From: Lentzea guizhouensis
GTDB taxonomy: Bacteria > Actinomycetota > Actinomycetes > Mycobacteriales > Pseudonocardiaceae
NCBI RefSeq assembly: GCF_001701025.1
Contig: NZ_CP016793.1
Span: forward strand, 3,038,001 to 3,102,000
Length of the DNA stretch: 64,000 nucleotides
Direction of reading: 5' to 3'
Shown: piece after piece, positions 17,168 to 25,178 of the stretch
How positions within the stretch are numbered: the stretch's first letter is position 1
Layout of the letters: each line of letters starts with the position of its first letter
Program-made: the position numbers and the translations under genes
Notes under the pieces: generated by a model
Seen by the model: only the letters and a program-made list of their open reading frames with translations
Told to the model about the DNA's origin: nothing
The model's database searches: none

Positions 17168-18373
17168 ATGCGCGTAGCGATCATCGGCGGCAACCGCATC
17201 CCGTTCGCCCGCTCGAACGGCCCGTACGCCACCGCCTCGAACCAGGACATGCTCACCGCGGTGCTGGACGGCCTGGTCAGCCGGTTCGGCCTGCAGGGCG
17301 AACGCCTCGGCGAGGTGGTCGCGGGCGCCGTGCTCAAGCACTCGCGCGACTTCAACCTCGTGCGCGAGTCGGTGCTCGGCAGCGGGCTCAGCCCGCAGAC
17401 GCCCGCCTACGACCTCCAGCAGGCGTGCGGCACCGGTCTGCAGGCGATCGTCGCGGTGGCCAACAAGATCGCGCTCGGCCAGATCGAGGCCGGCATCGCG
17501 GGCGGCGTCGACACCACCAGCGACGCGCCGATCGGGGTGAACGAGAACTTCCGCAAGCTGCTGCTGGAGTTCAACCGCACCCGCAAGGTCAGCCTGCTCG
17601 CCAAGCTGCGCCCCAGCCACGTCGTCCCGCACCTGCCGCGCAACGGCGAACCGCGCACCGGCATGTCCATGGGCGAGCACGCCGCCGTCACCGCCGCGAA
17701 GTACGGCATCACCCGCGAGGACCAGGACGAGCTGACCGCGCGCAGCCACCGCAACCTCGCCCGCGCCTACGACGAGGGCTTCTTCGACGACCTCGTCACG
17801 CCCTACCTCGGCCTCACCCGCGACCAGAACCTCCGCCCGGACAGCAGCGTCGAGAAGCTCGCCAAGCTCAAGCCGGTCTTCGGCGACACCATGACCGCCG
17901 GCAACTCCACGCCGCTGTCGGACGGCGCCTCCGCGGTCCTGCTCGCCACCGAGGAGTGGGCCGCCGCCCGCAACCTCCCGGTGCTCGCCCACCTGACCTT
18001 CGCCGAGACCGCCGCCGTCGACTACGTGCACGGCGAGGAGGGCCTGCTCATGGCGCCCGTGCACGCCGCGCCGCGGATGCTCGAGAAGGCGGGCCTCAAG
18101 CTGCAGGAGTTCGACTTCTACGAGGTGCACGAGGCGTTCGCGTCCCAGGTCCTCGCCACGTTGAAGGCCTGGGAGACCGGCCTCGGCGAGATCGACCGCG
18201 CCAAGCTCAACGTCAACGGCTCGTCGCTCGCCGCCGGGCACCCGTTCGCGGCGACCGGTGCGCGGATCGTGGCCACGCTCGCGAAGCTGTTGCACCAGAA
18301 GGGCAGCGGACGCGGGTTCGTGTCGATCTGCGCCGCGGGCGGTCAGGGGATCACGGCGGTCCTGGAGCGATGA
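17168..18373 (+). CDS. fadA2: Acetyl-CoA C-acyltransferase (thiolase), FadA2 type
   Basis: Thiolase of 401 residues performing the last, chain-cleaving step of beta-oxidation. The acylated nucleophile Cys87 lies in QQACGTG, the second-site histidine about 358 in GHPFAATG, and the acid/base Cys about 388 in ICAAGGQG; all are intact. The lysine-rich loop and YEVHEAFASQ segment fit bacterial FadA/FadI. The ATG at 17168 immediately follows a -10 box, so translation is probably leaderless. Divergent from fabG4 through operator pair B, as in the mycobacterial fabG4-fadA2 locus. Confidence 0.92.
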   Translation: MRVAIIGGNRIPFARSNGPYATASNQDMLTAVLDGLVSRFGLQGERLGEVVAGAVLKHSRDFNLVRESVLGSGLSPQTPAYDLQQACGTGLQAIVAVANKIALGQIEAGIAGGVDTTSDAPIGVNENFRKLLLEFNRTRKVSLLAKLRPSHVVPHLPRNGEPRTGMSMGEHAAVTAAKYGITREDQDELTARSHRNLARAYDEGFFDDLVTPYLGLTRDQNLRPDSSVEKLAKLKPVFGDTMTAGNSTPLSDGASAVLLATEEWAAARNLPVLAHLTFAETAAVDYVHGEEGLLMAPVHAAPRMLEKAGLKLQEFDFYEVHEAFASQVLATLKAWETGLGEIDRAKLNVNGSSLAAGHPFAATGARIVATLAKLLHQKGSGRGFVSICAAGGQGITAVLER

Positions 18374-18422
18374 GTTCCGCGCGGTCCTGAGGTCAAAGCA
18401 TCCGAACCCGCTGAGGATGAGG

Positions 18423-19403
18423 ATGGCGACCATGACCCTGCAGGACGTGCTGGAGACCCACCGCGCGACCACCCCGAACGCCGTGGCGCTCGTCGCCCGC
18501 GGTGACGACGTCGAGTTCGCGGCGGTCGGCGGCGAGACCCGCGCTTCGGTGTTCGCGATCGCCTCGGTCACCAAGCCGATCGTCGCGTACGCCGCGCAGT
18601 CGCTGGTGCAGGACGGCGGCATCGCGCTGGACGACCCGATCGCGAAGTGGCTGCCCGAACTGGCCGAACCGAAGGTCGTCCGCACACCGCAGAGCCCGGT
18701 GGACGACGTGGTCGCGGCGACCACGCCGATCACCGTGCGGCACCTGCAGACGTCCCGGTCCGGCTGGGGCTTCGCAGCGGACTTCTCGTTGCCCGCCACC
18801 GAGAAGCTGTTCGAGAAGGCGCACCTGCACGACCGTCCCGACCTGCCGGCGCCGGACGAATGGCTGCCGCGGCTCGCTGAGGTGCCGCTGCTGCACCAGC
18901 CGGGTGAGGGCTGGCTCTACAACACCTCCTACGACGTGCTCGGCGTGCTGCTCGACCGCGTGACCGGGTCCCTGCCGGACTTCCTGGCCGAGCGCGTCTT
19001 CGCGCCGTTCGGCATGACCGCCACCAGCTTCCTCAGCCCGGTCTTCCCGTCCGGTGCCGGAGGTCTGAGCTCCACCGCGAACGACCTGCTGGCGTTCTGC
19101 CGCGGTCTGCTCGCGAGCGATCTGCTGCCGGTGCTGGCGAACGACACGATGACGGCGGACGAGCGCGAGACCGCGGAGATCTTCCTGGAGGGACAGGGCT
19201 GGGGCCACGGCGGCAGCGTCGACGTCGTGGACCGCGACCCGTGGAACGTCCCCGGCCGCTACGGCTGGGTCGGCGGGGCCGGTACGGCGGCGCACGTCGT
19301 TGCGTCGCAGGGGAAAGCGACCGTGCTGCTCACCCGGACGGCCATGACGAGCCCCGCGTCGCCGCCGGTGATGCGCGACTTCTGGGAACTCGCTGCCGGA
19401 TAG
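18423..19403 (+). CDS. Serine hydrolase of the beta-lactamase / family VIII esterase class
   Basis: A 326-residue cytoplasmic protein with the class C beta-lactamase fold. The nucleophile motif S-x-x-K is seen in ASVTKP (about residue 44), the second motif is YNTSYD in place of YxN, and HGG stands at the KTG-box position. There is no signal peptide, so an intracellular esterase or peptidase is more likely than a drug-inactivating enzyme. Three in-frame ATGs (18417, 18423, 18432) compete; 18423 has GAGGA at five bases. It trails fadA2 by 49 bp and may be co-transcribed. Confidence 0.8.
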   Translation: MATMTLQDVLETHRATTPNAVALVARGDDVEFAAVGGETRASVFAIASVTKPIVAYAAQSLVQDGGIALDDPIAKWLPELAEPKVVRTPQSPVDDVVAATTPITVRHLQTSRSGWGFAADFSLPATEKLFEKAHLHDRPDLPAPDEWLPRLAEVPLLHQPGEGWLYNTSYDVLGVLLDRVTGSLPDFLAERVFAPFGMTATSFLSPVFPSGAGGLSSTANDLLAFCRGLLASDLLPVLANDTMTADERETAEIFLEGQGWGHGGSVDVVDRDPWNVPGRYGWVGGAGTAAHVVASQGKATVLLTRTAMTSPASPPVMRDFWELAAG

Positions 19404-19460
19404 CACCGTCCATCGTGCACACTTTCCCCGAACCGCGAGGTGCGGTCCTGGGGGTAAGTG

Positions 19461-20921
19461 ATGCGTGCTGTGATCGCGGTCGCGCTGCTGGTGGGGTTGT
19501 ACGTCCTCACACTGGCGGCGCTGGCCGGAATCGTCCTGGTCAACGTGCTGTTCTTCGTCAACGACCGGCCGATCGCCCTCGCCTGGTCCGCCGTGGTCGG
19601 CGCAATGCTGGCGTTCGCCCTGCTCAGCGGTCTGTTCACGATCGCGGGCGGCTCGGACGACGAGGTGCGCGGTGTCCCGGTGGACGAGCAGGACGAGCCC
19701 GAGCTGTGGGCACTGGTCCGCCGGCTCGCCGCCGAGGTCGGCACGCGTCCGCCGGACAGCATCTTCGTCGTGCCGGAGGCGAACGCCGCGGTGTCGCAGC
19801 GCACCAGGCTGCTCGGCCTCGTCGCGACCACCCGCCGGATGTACGTGGGTGCGCCGCTGCTCGCGTGCCTGACCGAGCGGCAGCTGAGCTTCGTCCTGGC
19901 GCACGAGCTCGGCCACTACAGCAACCGCGACACGAGGTTGCTCGGTGTGGTGGTGGCCGGGCGTGTGGCGTTGATCCGCATGCTGACCAAGCTGAACAAC
20001 CGCTCCTGGTACCACGCCGTCGTCGGCGTGATGTACGCGTACTACGCGAAGCTCTACTTCGCGGTCACGGCGTCCTTGTCGCGCCGGCAGGAGCTCGCCG
20101 CCGACGCGACGGCCACCCGCATCGCCGGGACCGAGGCCGCGGTCAGCTCGCTGCGGGAGCTGCCGGTGGTCGCAGACGCCTGGACCCTGTTCCACGACAG
20201 GCACTTCCGCCCGGCCTGGGAGGCGGGGTTCCTGCCGACGACGATCTTCGAGGCGTTCGCGGGGCTGCGCGGTTCACCGGAACTGCGGAGCTACCTCGAC
20301 GAGATTCGGCAGAACCCGCCGGAGCGGGTGCTCAGCCCGTACGACTCCCACCCGCCGTTGCCGGAGCGGATCGCCGCCGTCGCCGCGCTGGCCGTGCCGA
20401 ACAGGGGGCCCGACCGGCCGGCCGGTGCGCTGCTCGCGGACAACGGCGCGGTGATGGACAGGACCCTGGTCAGCGAGCTGGTCGAGGAGCTCGGCGTGAA
20501 GCAACGCGTCGACTGGGCCACGCTGTCGCATGCGGCCGCCCAGGCGACACAGGTGGACCGGTCACGGCGCCTGGTGCGCGTCGGTGGCGGGTCCCTGGGT
20601 GCCGTCCTCGACACGCTCGACGACGGCGGGCTGGCCTCGTTGCTGCGCACCGACCTCCGGCCCGGCAGCGGCACGTCGGGGCCGAGGGTGCGGCGCGAGT
20701 ACGCCCGCGGACTGCTGATCGGGGAGCTGACCGCGCTCGTCGAGCTCACCCTCGCTGACCAGCACCGGGCGCGCTGGGAGTCCGACTGGCTCGGCACCAC
20801 GACGTTCCACGGTCCCGATCTCACCGCGGAGATCGAGGAGGCCACCGACGACAGGGGCTCCACGGCAGGCCTGCGCGCGGCGCTCGCTGGCCTCCGTGTC
20901 GACCAGGTCCCGACCCGCTAG
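19461..20921 (+). CDS. M48-family membrane metallopeptidase
   Basis: Two N-terminal transmembrane helices (about residues 3-30 and 40-60) precede a zinc protease domain with HELGHY (HExxH) and the third ligand in RRQELAAD, as in HtpX/Ste24-like peptidases. A long C-terminal part of about 240 residues is unlike HtpX. Total 486 residues. ATG 19461 lies seven bases behind GGGGG; GTG 19458 is directly before it. The next gene starts 10 bases after the stop, so the two form an operon. Its substrate is unknown; membrane-protein quality control is typical for the family. Confidence 0.85.
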   Translation: MRAVIAVALLVGLYVLTLAALAGIVLVNVLFFVNDRPIALAWSAVVGAMLAFALLSGLFTIAGGSDDEVRGVPVDEQDEPELWALVRRLAAEVGTRPPDSIFVVPEANAAVSQRTRLLGLVATTRRMYVGAPLLACLTERQLSFVLAHELGHYSNRDTRLLGVVVAGRVALIRMLTKLNNRSWYHAVVGVMYAYYAKLYFAVTASLSRRQELAADATATRIAGTEAAVSSLRELPVVADAWTLFHDRHFRPAWEAGFLPTTIFEAFAGLRGSPELRSYLDEIRQNPPERVLSPYDSHPPLPERIAAVAALAVPNRGPDRPAGALLADNGAVMDRTLVSELVEELGVKQRVDWATLSHAAAQATQVDRSRRLVRVGGGSLGAVLDTLDDGGLASLLRTDLRPGSGTSGPRVRREYARGLLIGELTALVELTLADQHRARWESDWLGTTTFHGPDLTAEIEEATDDRGSTAGLRAALAGLRVDQVPTR

Positions 20922-20930
20922 GAGAACGCA

Positions 20931-21839
20931 GTGGTGCTCGACCCGACCAGACACGCCGATCCGGAGCGCTGGGGCCTGGTGCCGGACGCGCTCGTCCGGG
21001 ACTTCTTCCCCGAGGAGGACCCGGTGCTGGCCCGCGCGATCACGGCCGCCTCCCGCGGCCGGTGGGAGCAGGCCTCGAAAGCGATGCAGGCCACCTGGGG
21101 CGACTGGGACGAACGCGCCCGCGTCACCCTGTCGCTCGCGCGGGAAGGCGCGCGCACGGACGACTGGTTGACCAACTGGCGCGACGAGCAGCCGGACCGG
21201 GACCTGGCCGTGCTCGACGCGGCCGCGTGGGTCCGGGTGGCGAAGGAGATCCTCGGCGAGAGCGACGAGCAGGACCACGTGGACGGCTTCCACCGCGTGC
21301 TGCGCCGGGCCGAACGCGCGGCGCGGCACGCGGCCGAGCTCGCCCCGCAGGACCCGACGCCGTGGTGGACGCTCGTCCAGGTCGCCGGCGGGCTCTCGGT
21401 CGACCAGGCGCGCTTCGCCGAGATCTGGCACGGGCTCGTCAGCCGCGCCCCAGGGCATCGCGCCGCCCACGAGGACGCCCTGGAGTACTGGGCGGGGCAG
21501 TCGTCGGACGTGCTGCTCGACTTCGCGGCGAACGCCGGCCCCGCTCTGGTCCTGCGGGCGGCGTTCCTGCTGGAGGACGACGACCCGCTCATCTGGCGCA
21601 CCGACCTCGTGGCCGGCGCGGTGGAGCAGCTCCTGGCCGAGGACGAGCTGTCGAACGACGACCGTGGCCACCTGGTCCTCGCGTTGTACGACCACAACCG
21701 CTTCGCCGAGGTGATCGAGCAGTTCCGAGCGCTCGGCAGCCGGGCGGACGGTGCGCCGTGGCGCCGCTTCGAGGATCCGAAGGGCACGTTCCTGGAGTAC
21801 CGCGCGAACTCCTGCCGGAAGGCCGCGCTGAAGATCTAG
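20931..21839 (+). CDS. Hypothetical helical protein linked to M48 peptidase
   Basis: 302 residues, rich in Trp, Ala, Arg and Asp. Repeated helical pairs (ITAASRGRWEQASKAMQATW; AARHAAELAPQDPTPWWTLV) look TPR- or Sel1-like but are too divergent to assign. The family resembles actinobacterial proteins of unknown function that read as repeat scaffolds. GTG 20931 has AGGAGA at six bases. Tight linkage to the M48 gene suggests a shared process. Confidence 0.7.
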   Translation: MVLDPTRHADPERWGLVPDALVRDFFPEEDPVLARAITAASRGRWEQASKAMQATWGDWDERARVTLSLAREGARTDDWLTNWRDEQPDRDLAVLDAAAWVRVAKEILGESDEQDHVDGFHRVLRRAERAARHAAELAPQDPTPWWTLVQVAGGLSVDQARFAEIWHGLVSRAPGHRAAHEDALEYWAGQSSDVLLDFAANAGPALVLRAAFLLEDDDPLIWRTDLVAGAVEQLLAEDELSNDDRGHLVLALYDHNRFAEVIEQFRALGSRADGAPWRRFEDPKGTFLEYRANSCRKAALKI

Positions 21840-21852
21840 CAGCGACGCGCCA

Positions 21853-22461
21853 CTAGTCGAGCAACGCCCAGGCAGCCGTGCAGCTCGCGCTCACCGTGAT
21901 CTGCTGCGCCTTCAGGTTCAGCTGGTCCACCATCCCGGCCGGTCCCGCCATCTCGAACGACGCACTGCGCATCATCTTCGGCGAGTACCCGCCGCCGTCC
22001 GTGTCACCGATGCGCAGCAACGGCCCGAGCCGCCGCCCCAGCGCGGTCGCGTAACCCTCGGCGCGACGCAACGCATCGGCCACGGCCTCCTTCTGCGCCT
22101 CGCGGATCGCCTCGGTGTCGTCGACCAGCGTCCACGACGGCCCGTTCACCCACGACGGCTCGGCCTGCACCAGCTCGGCGAGCAGGCCGTCGAGCTTGTC
22201 GAGGTCGGCCACCCAGATCACGTACTGCTGGGTCGCGCGGCTGCCGGTGCGCTGGTTGTTGTCCCAGTTGTCGTGCACGGACAGCTGGCGCGAACGCACC
22301 TCGAAGTCCTCCAGCAGCGGTTCCACGGCGGAGATGCGCTGGTTGAGGATGCTCACCGCCTCGGAGCGCTCGGCGCCGAGCGCCTCGAACGTCACGTCCA
22401 CCTGGGCGCGGTCGGCGATGCGCTCGACCTCGCCGGTCCCCTTCGTCACGACTTCAGCCAC
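21853..22461 (-). CDS. SIMPL-domain protein
   Basis: About 202 residues of SIMPL (DUF541) fold: an N-terminal KGTGEVERIADRAQVDVTFE strand that defines the family, an ISAVEPLL helix, and a C-terminal VSASCTAAWAL strand. Members occur in bacterial envelopes and cytoplasm without a known enzymatic role. Neither signal peptide nor lipobox is seen here. GTG 22461 is preferred because similarity begins there; ATG 22491 and TTG 22497 are in frame. The gene is divergent from the ATPase gene with a large dyad between. Confidence 0.75.
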   Translation of the reverse strand: MAEVVTKGTGEVERIADRAQVDVTFEALGAERSEAVSILNQRISAVEPLLEDFEVRSRQLSVHDNWDNNQRTGSRATQQYVIWVADLDKLDGLLAELVQAEPSWVNGPSWTLVDDTEAIREAQKEAVADALRRAEGYATALGRRLGPLLRIGDTDGGGYSPKMMRSASFEMAGPAGMVDQLNLKAQQITVSASCTAAWALLD

Positions 22462-22498
22462 ACCGCCCACCCAACCGCCAGCCCACTCCATCCGCAAC

Positions 22499-22536
22499 TA
22501 TTCGGTTGTCTAGCTATATCGCTAGACAGTCGAATA
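22499..22536. promoter_or_regulatory. Large dyad between SIMPL and ATPase genes
   Basis: Arms of 16 bases, TATTCGGTTGTCTAGC and GCTAGACAGTCGAATA, flank TATATC; they pair with two mismatches, and the inner GTCTAGC/GCTAGAC is perfect. AT-rich and symmetrical, it sits in the only gap between the divergent starts and so is a good regulator site; no regulator gene adjoins it. Confidence 0.6.
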
Positions 22537-22604
22537 CGGCCCGAGTCGAAGTTCGTCTGCGCGTCTCTACTTCGGGCCCTAGAAACGCCGATACGGTGCG
22601 AGGC

Positions 22605-23798
22605 ATGGACCCGGTGCGCAACCCGTTCGCTCCCGGTGCAGGCCAGCGGCCTCCTGAGCTTGCCGGCCGGGACAAGGAGGTCTCGGCGTTCGAGGTCGTC
22701 CTCGAACGCGTCGCCCGCGGCCGTCCCGAGCGCAGCCTCGTGCTCACCGGGCTGCGCGGGGTCGGCAAGACGGTGTTGCTGGGTGAGCTGCGGTCGATGG
22801 CGGTGAAACGCGGCTGGGGTGCGGGCAAGGTCGAGGCGCGGCCGGACGCCGACCTGCGCAGGCCGTTGTCCGCGGCGCTGCACCGGGCGATCCGCGACCT
22901 GGCCGTGCGGCACCGCGCGCCGGACCGGGTCGAGGCGATCCTCGGGGTGCTGAAAGCGTTTGCGCTGCGAGCCGCTCCGGACGGCGCCAAGCTGCGCGAC
23001 CGCTGGCAGCCGGGCATCGACGTGCCGGCGGCCAGCGGCAGGGCGGACTCCGGTGACATCGAGATCGACCTGGTCGAGCTGTTCACCGACGTCGCCGAGC
23101 TCGCGCAGGACGTCGGTACCGGCGTCGCGTTGCTCATCGACGAGATGCAGGACCTCAAACCGGACGACATCAGTGCGTTGTGCGCCGCCTGCCACGAGTT
23201 GTCCCAGCTCGGCGCGCCGCTCGTGGTGGTAGGTGCCGGCCTGCCGCACCTGCCGGCCGTGCTGAGCGCGAGCAAGTCCTACTCGGAGCGGCTCTTCCGG
23301 TACGTCCGGATCGACCGGCTCAGCCGCGAGGACGCCGACCGCGCGGTGCTCGCCCCGGTCGAACGCGAGGACGCCGGCATCACCGACGAGGCGCTGGACG
23401 CGTTGTTCGACGCGAGCGGCGGCTACCCGTACTTCATCCAGGCCTACGGCAAGGCCGCCTGGGACGCCGCCCCGGCCGACCCGATCAGCGCGCTGGACGT
23501 CTCGGTGGCCGCTCCGGAGGCCGACGCCGAGCTCGCCGTGGGGTTCTTCGGCTCCCGATACGAGCGTGCAACACCCGCAGAACGCGAGTATCTCCGGGCG
23601 ATGGCCGAGTTGACCGACGGAAAGGATGCCGGGGTCAACACCGCCCAGGTGGCCGACCAGCTGGGCCGCAAACCGTCCTCGCTGTCGCCCGCACGGGACT
23701 CGCTCATCAAGAAAGGCCTGGTCTACAGCGCGGAACGGGGTCAGATCGCCTTCACCGTGCCGCACTTCGGCCGGTTCCTGCTCGGCCGGGAGGACTGA
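22605..23798 (+). CDS. AAA ATPase with C-terminal winged helix (ORC/archaeal-ATPase-like)
   Basis: 397 residues. P-loop GLRGVGKT at 49-56, Walker B LLIDEMQD about 180, sensor-like VVVGAGLPHLPAVL, then a winged helix (VNTAQVADQLGRKPSSLSPA) near the C-terminus. This arrangement is common in actinobacterial ORC/Cdc6-like or archaeal_ATPase proteins of unknown role. ATG 22605 lies close behind a GATACGG -10-like element, so the mRNA may be leaderless. It may act as a switch protein; the sequence gives no partner. Confidence 0.82.
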   Translation: MDPVRNPFAPGAGQRPPELAGRDKEVSAFEVVLERVARGRPERSLVLTGLRGVGKTVLLGELRSMAVKRGWGAGKVEARPDADLRRPLSAALHRAIRDLAVRHRAPDRVEAILGVLKAFALRAAPDGAKLRDRWQPGIDVPAASGRADSGDIEIDLVELFTDVAELAQDVGTGVALLIDEMQDLKPDDISALCAACHELSQLGAPLVVVGAGLPHLPAVLSASKSYSERLFRYVRIDRLSREDADRAVLAPVEREDAGITDEALDALFDASGGYPYFIQAYGKAAWDAAPADPISALDVSVAAPEADAELAVGFFGSRYERATPAEREYLRAMAELTDGKDAGVNTAQVADQLGRKPSSLSPARDSLIKKGLVYSAERGQIAFTVPHFGRFLLGRED

Positions 23799-23946
23799 CT
23801 GCCGTTGTCCGGCCGTTCACGTTGTCGACCGATGATTCATCGGCCTGTGCTCCACTTCACCGGATAATCACGTGCTTTCGCCGGTCTCAGGGTGCATACT
23901 TGAGTCACCAGCCCACCAGACCTCCGAGAGGGAAGTGCAGACCGAG

Positions 23947-24093
23947 ATGAACTTCGCAGCGAAGCTCCGCGCCCGTCGTGCCGAGGCGCGCAACCGGAAG
24001 GCCGTGGCTCGCGCGATCGACATGGCCACCACCCCGGCCATGCGTCACGAGCTGATGGCCATCGCCCAGGCTCAGGTCACGACCCTGCGCTGA
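23947..24093 (+). CDS. Small basic protein, 48 aa
   Basis: MNFAAKLRARRAEARNRKAV followed by an ATTPAMRHELMAIAQAQ helix. Basic first half, amphipathic second half, no membrane segment. A CATACT -10 box lies at 23894-23899 and two strong hairpins follow, so this is an independently transcribed unit. GTG 23935 is in frame but lies against its ribosome site; ATG 23947 is my choice. I recall similar short proteins in related actinomycetes, without known function. Confidence 0.6.
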   Translation: MNFAAKLRARRAEARNRKAVARAIDMATTPAMRHELMAIAQAQVTTLR

Positions 24094-24147
24094 CACTCAC
24101 GAACCCGGCACTCGCACGGCGCCCCGGCGCGAGTGCCTCCCCAACGG

Positions 24148-24184
24148 GAAACCCCTGGAGCACCTCCCGCGCTCCAGGGGTTTC
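24148..24184 (+). terminator. Rho-independent terminator after the 48-aa gene
   Basis: Perfect 14-bp arms GAAACCCCTGGAGC and GCTCCAGGGGTTTC with a 9-base loop. A weaker hairpin (GGCACTCGC/GCGAGTGCC) precedes it at about 24109-24139. Confidence 0.85.
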
Positions 24185-24209
24185 ACTCTGTTAAACGTGA
24201 TCCGGCTCA

Positions 24210-24312
24210 CAGTATGCTGCCCGTGTAACAGAGAGCATCGGCAAGCCGATGTCACGGTTGACCTCGCGGTGCTGTCGGACCCCCGACCTGGCAGCACCGC
24301 GAGGTTTCTTGT
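24210..24312 (+). ncRNA. Candidate small RNA or attenuated leader
   Basis: Between two terminators lies a promoter-like CAGTAT (24210-24215), then hairpin CATCGGC-AA-GCCGATG (24236-24251), then a 13-bp stem CCTCGCGGTGCTG / CAGCACCGCGAGG (24262-24304) followed by TTTCTTGTTT. That is the layout of a terminated RNA of about 90 bases. It ends 12 bases before the dehydrogenase ATG at 24324. An in-frame ATG at 24249 would place tandem Cys codons on the 5' side of the terminator stem, so a leader attenuator is the alternative reading. Confidence 0.5.
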
Positions 24313-24323
24313 TTGCTGGGGAC

Positions 24324-25178
24324 ATGAAGATCGCCGTGCTCGGCACCGGCCTCATGGGTGCCCCCATCGCAGCCAACCTCGCCGCAGCCGGACACGACGT
24401 CCGGGTCTGGAACCGCACGCGCGCGAAGGCCGAACCGCTGGCCGGGAAGGGCGCCACCGTCGCGGACACGCCCGCTGCCGCCGTCGAGGGCGTCGAGGTC
24501 GTGCTGACGATGCTCAACGACGGCCCCGCGGTCACCGCCACCATGCAGGACGCCGCCCCCTCGCTCCCGCACGACGCCGTGTGGGTCCAGGCCTCCACGG
24601 TCGGTGTCGAAGCGACCGACGACCACGTCGCGCTCGCCCGTTCGCTCGGGCTGGAGTTCGTGGACGCCCCGGTGCTCGGCAGCACCGGGCCCGCGGCCGA
24701 GGGCAAGCTCGTCGTGCTCGCCGGCGGTGCCGAGGAGCTGCGCGACCGGGTGCAGCCGGTGTTCGACGTGATCGGCGCCCGCACGATGTGGGTCGGCGAG
24801 GCGGGCGCGGCGACCCGGCTGAAGCTCGTCGCGAACAGCTGGGTCCTCGCCCTGACCGCCGCGGCCGGCGAGGCCGTGTCGCTCGCGGAGGCCTCCGGGC
24901 TCGACCCGAAGCTGTTCCTGGAAGCGGTGAGCGGCGGCGCGTTGGACTGCGCGTACCTGCAGACGAAGGGCAACGCGATCATCGAACGTTCCTTCCCGCC
25001 GGCGTTCACCGTGCAGAACGCCCTGAAGGACGCGCTGCTGGTGAACGAGGCCGCGGTGCGGGCCGGGGTGCAGCTGGACGTGGCACAGGCCTCGGGCGCC
25101 CGCCTGAACCGCGCGGTCACCCGAGGCCACGGCGACGAGGACATGGCAGCGTCCTACTACGCCAGCTTCAACGATTAG
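24324..25178 (+). CDS. NAD(P)-dependent beta-hydroxyacid dehydrogenase family protein
   Basis: A 284-residue member of the 3-hydroxyisobutyrate dehydrogenase / 6-phosphogluconate dehydrogenase-like family. The N-terminal Rossmann motif GTGLMGAPIAANL binds the cofactor, FVDAPVLGSTGPAAEGKL is the substrate-binding signature, and the catalytic lysine falls in RLKLVANSW. The second half is all-helical. Substrate unknown; imine reductases are close relatives. ATG 24324 follows GGGG; a strong terminator-like stem lies only 20 bases upstream, so expression may depend on readthrough. It overlaps the convergent hydrolase gene by 4 bp. Confidence 0.87.
   Translation: MKIAVLGTGLMGAPIAANLAAAGHDVRVWNRTRAKAEPLAGKGATVADTPAAAVEGVEVVLTMLNDGPAVTATMQDAAPSLPHDAVWVQASTVGVEATDDHVALARSLGLEFVDAPVLGSTGPAAEGKLVVLAGGAEELRDRVQPVFDVIGARTMWVGEAGAATRLKLVANSWVLALTAAAGEAVSLAEASGLDPKLFLEAVSGGALDCAYLQTKGNAIIERSFPPAFTVQNALKDALLVNEAAVRAGVQLDVAQASGARLNRAVTRGHGDEDMAASYYASFND

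Noticed and set aside
18423..19403. Beta-lactamase resistance gene
   Set aside because: No signal peptide and altered second and third motifs; an intracellular esterase or peptidase is more likely.
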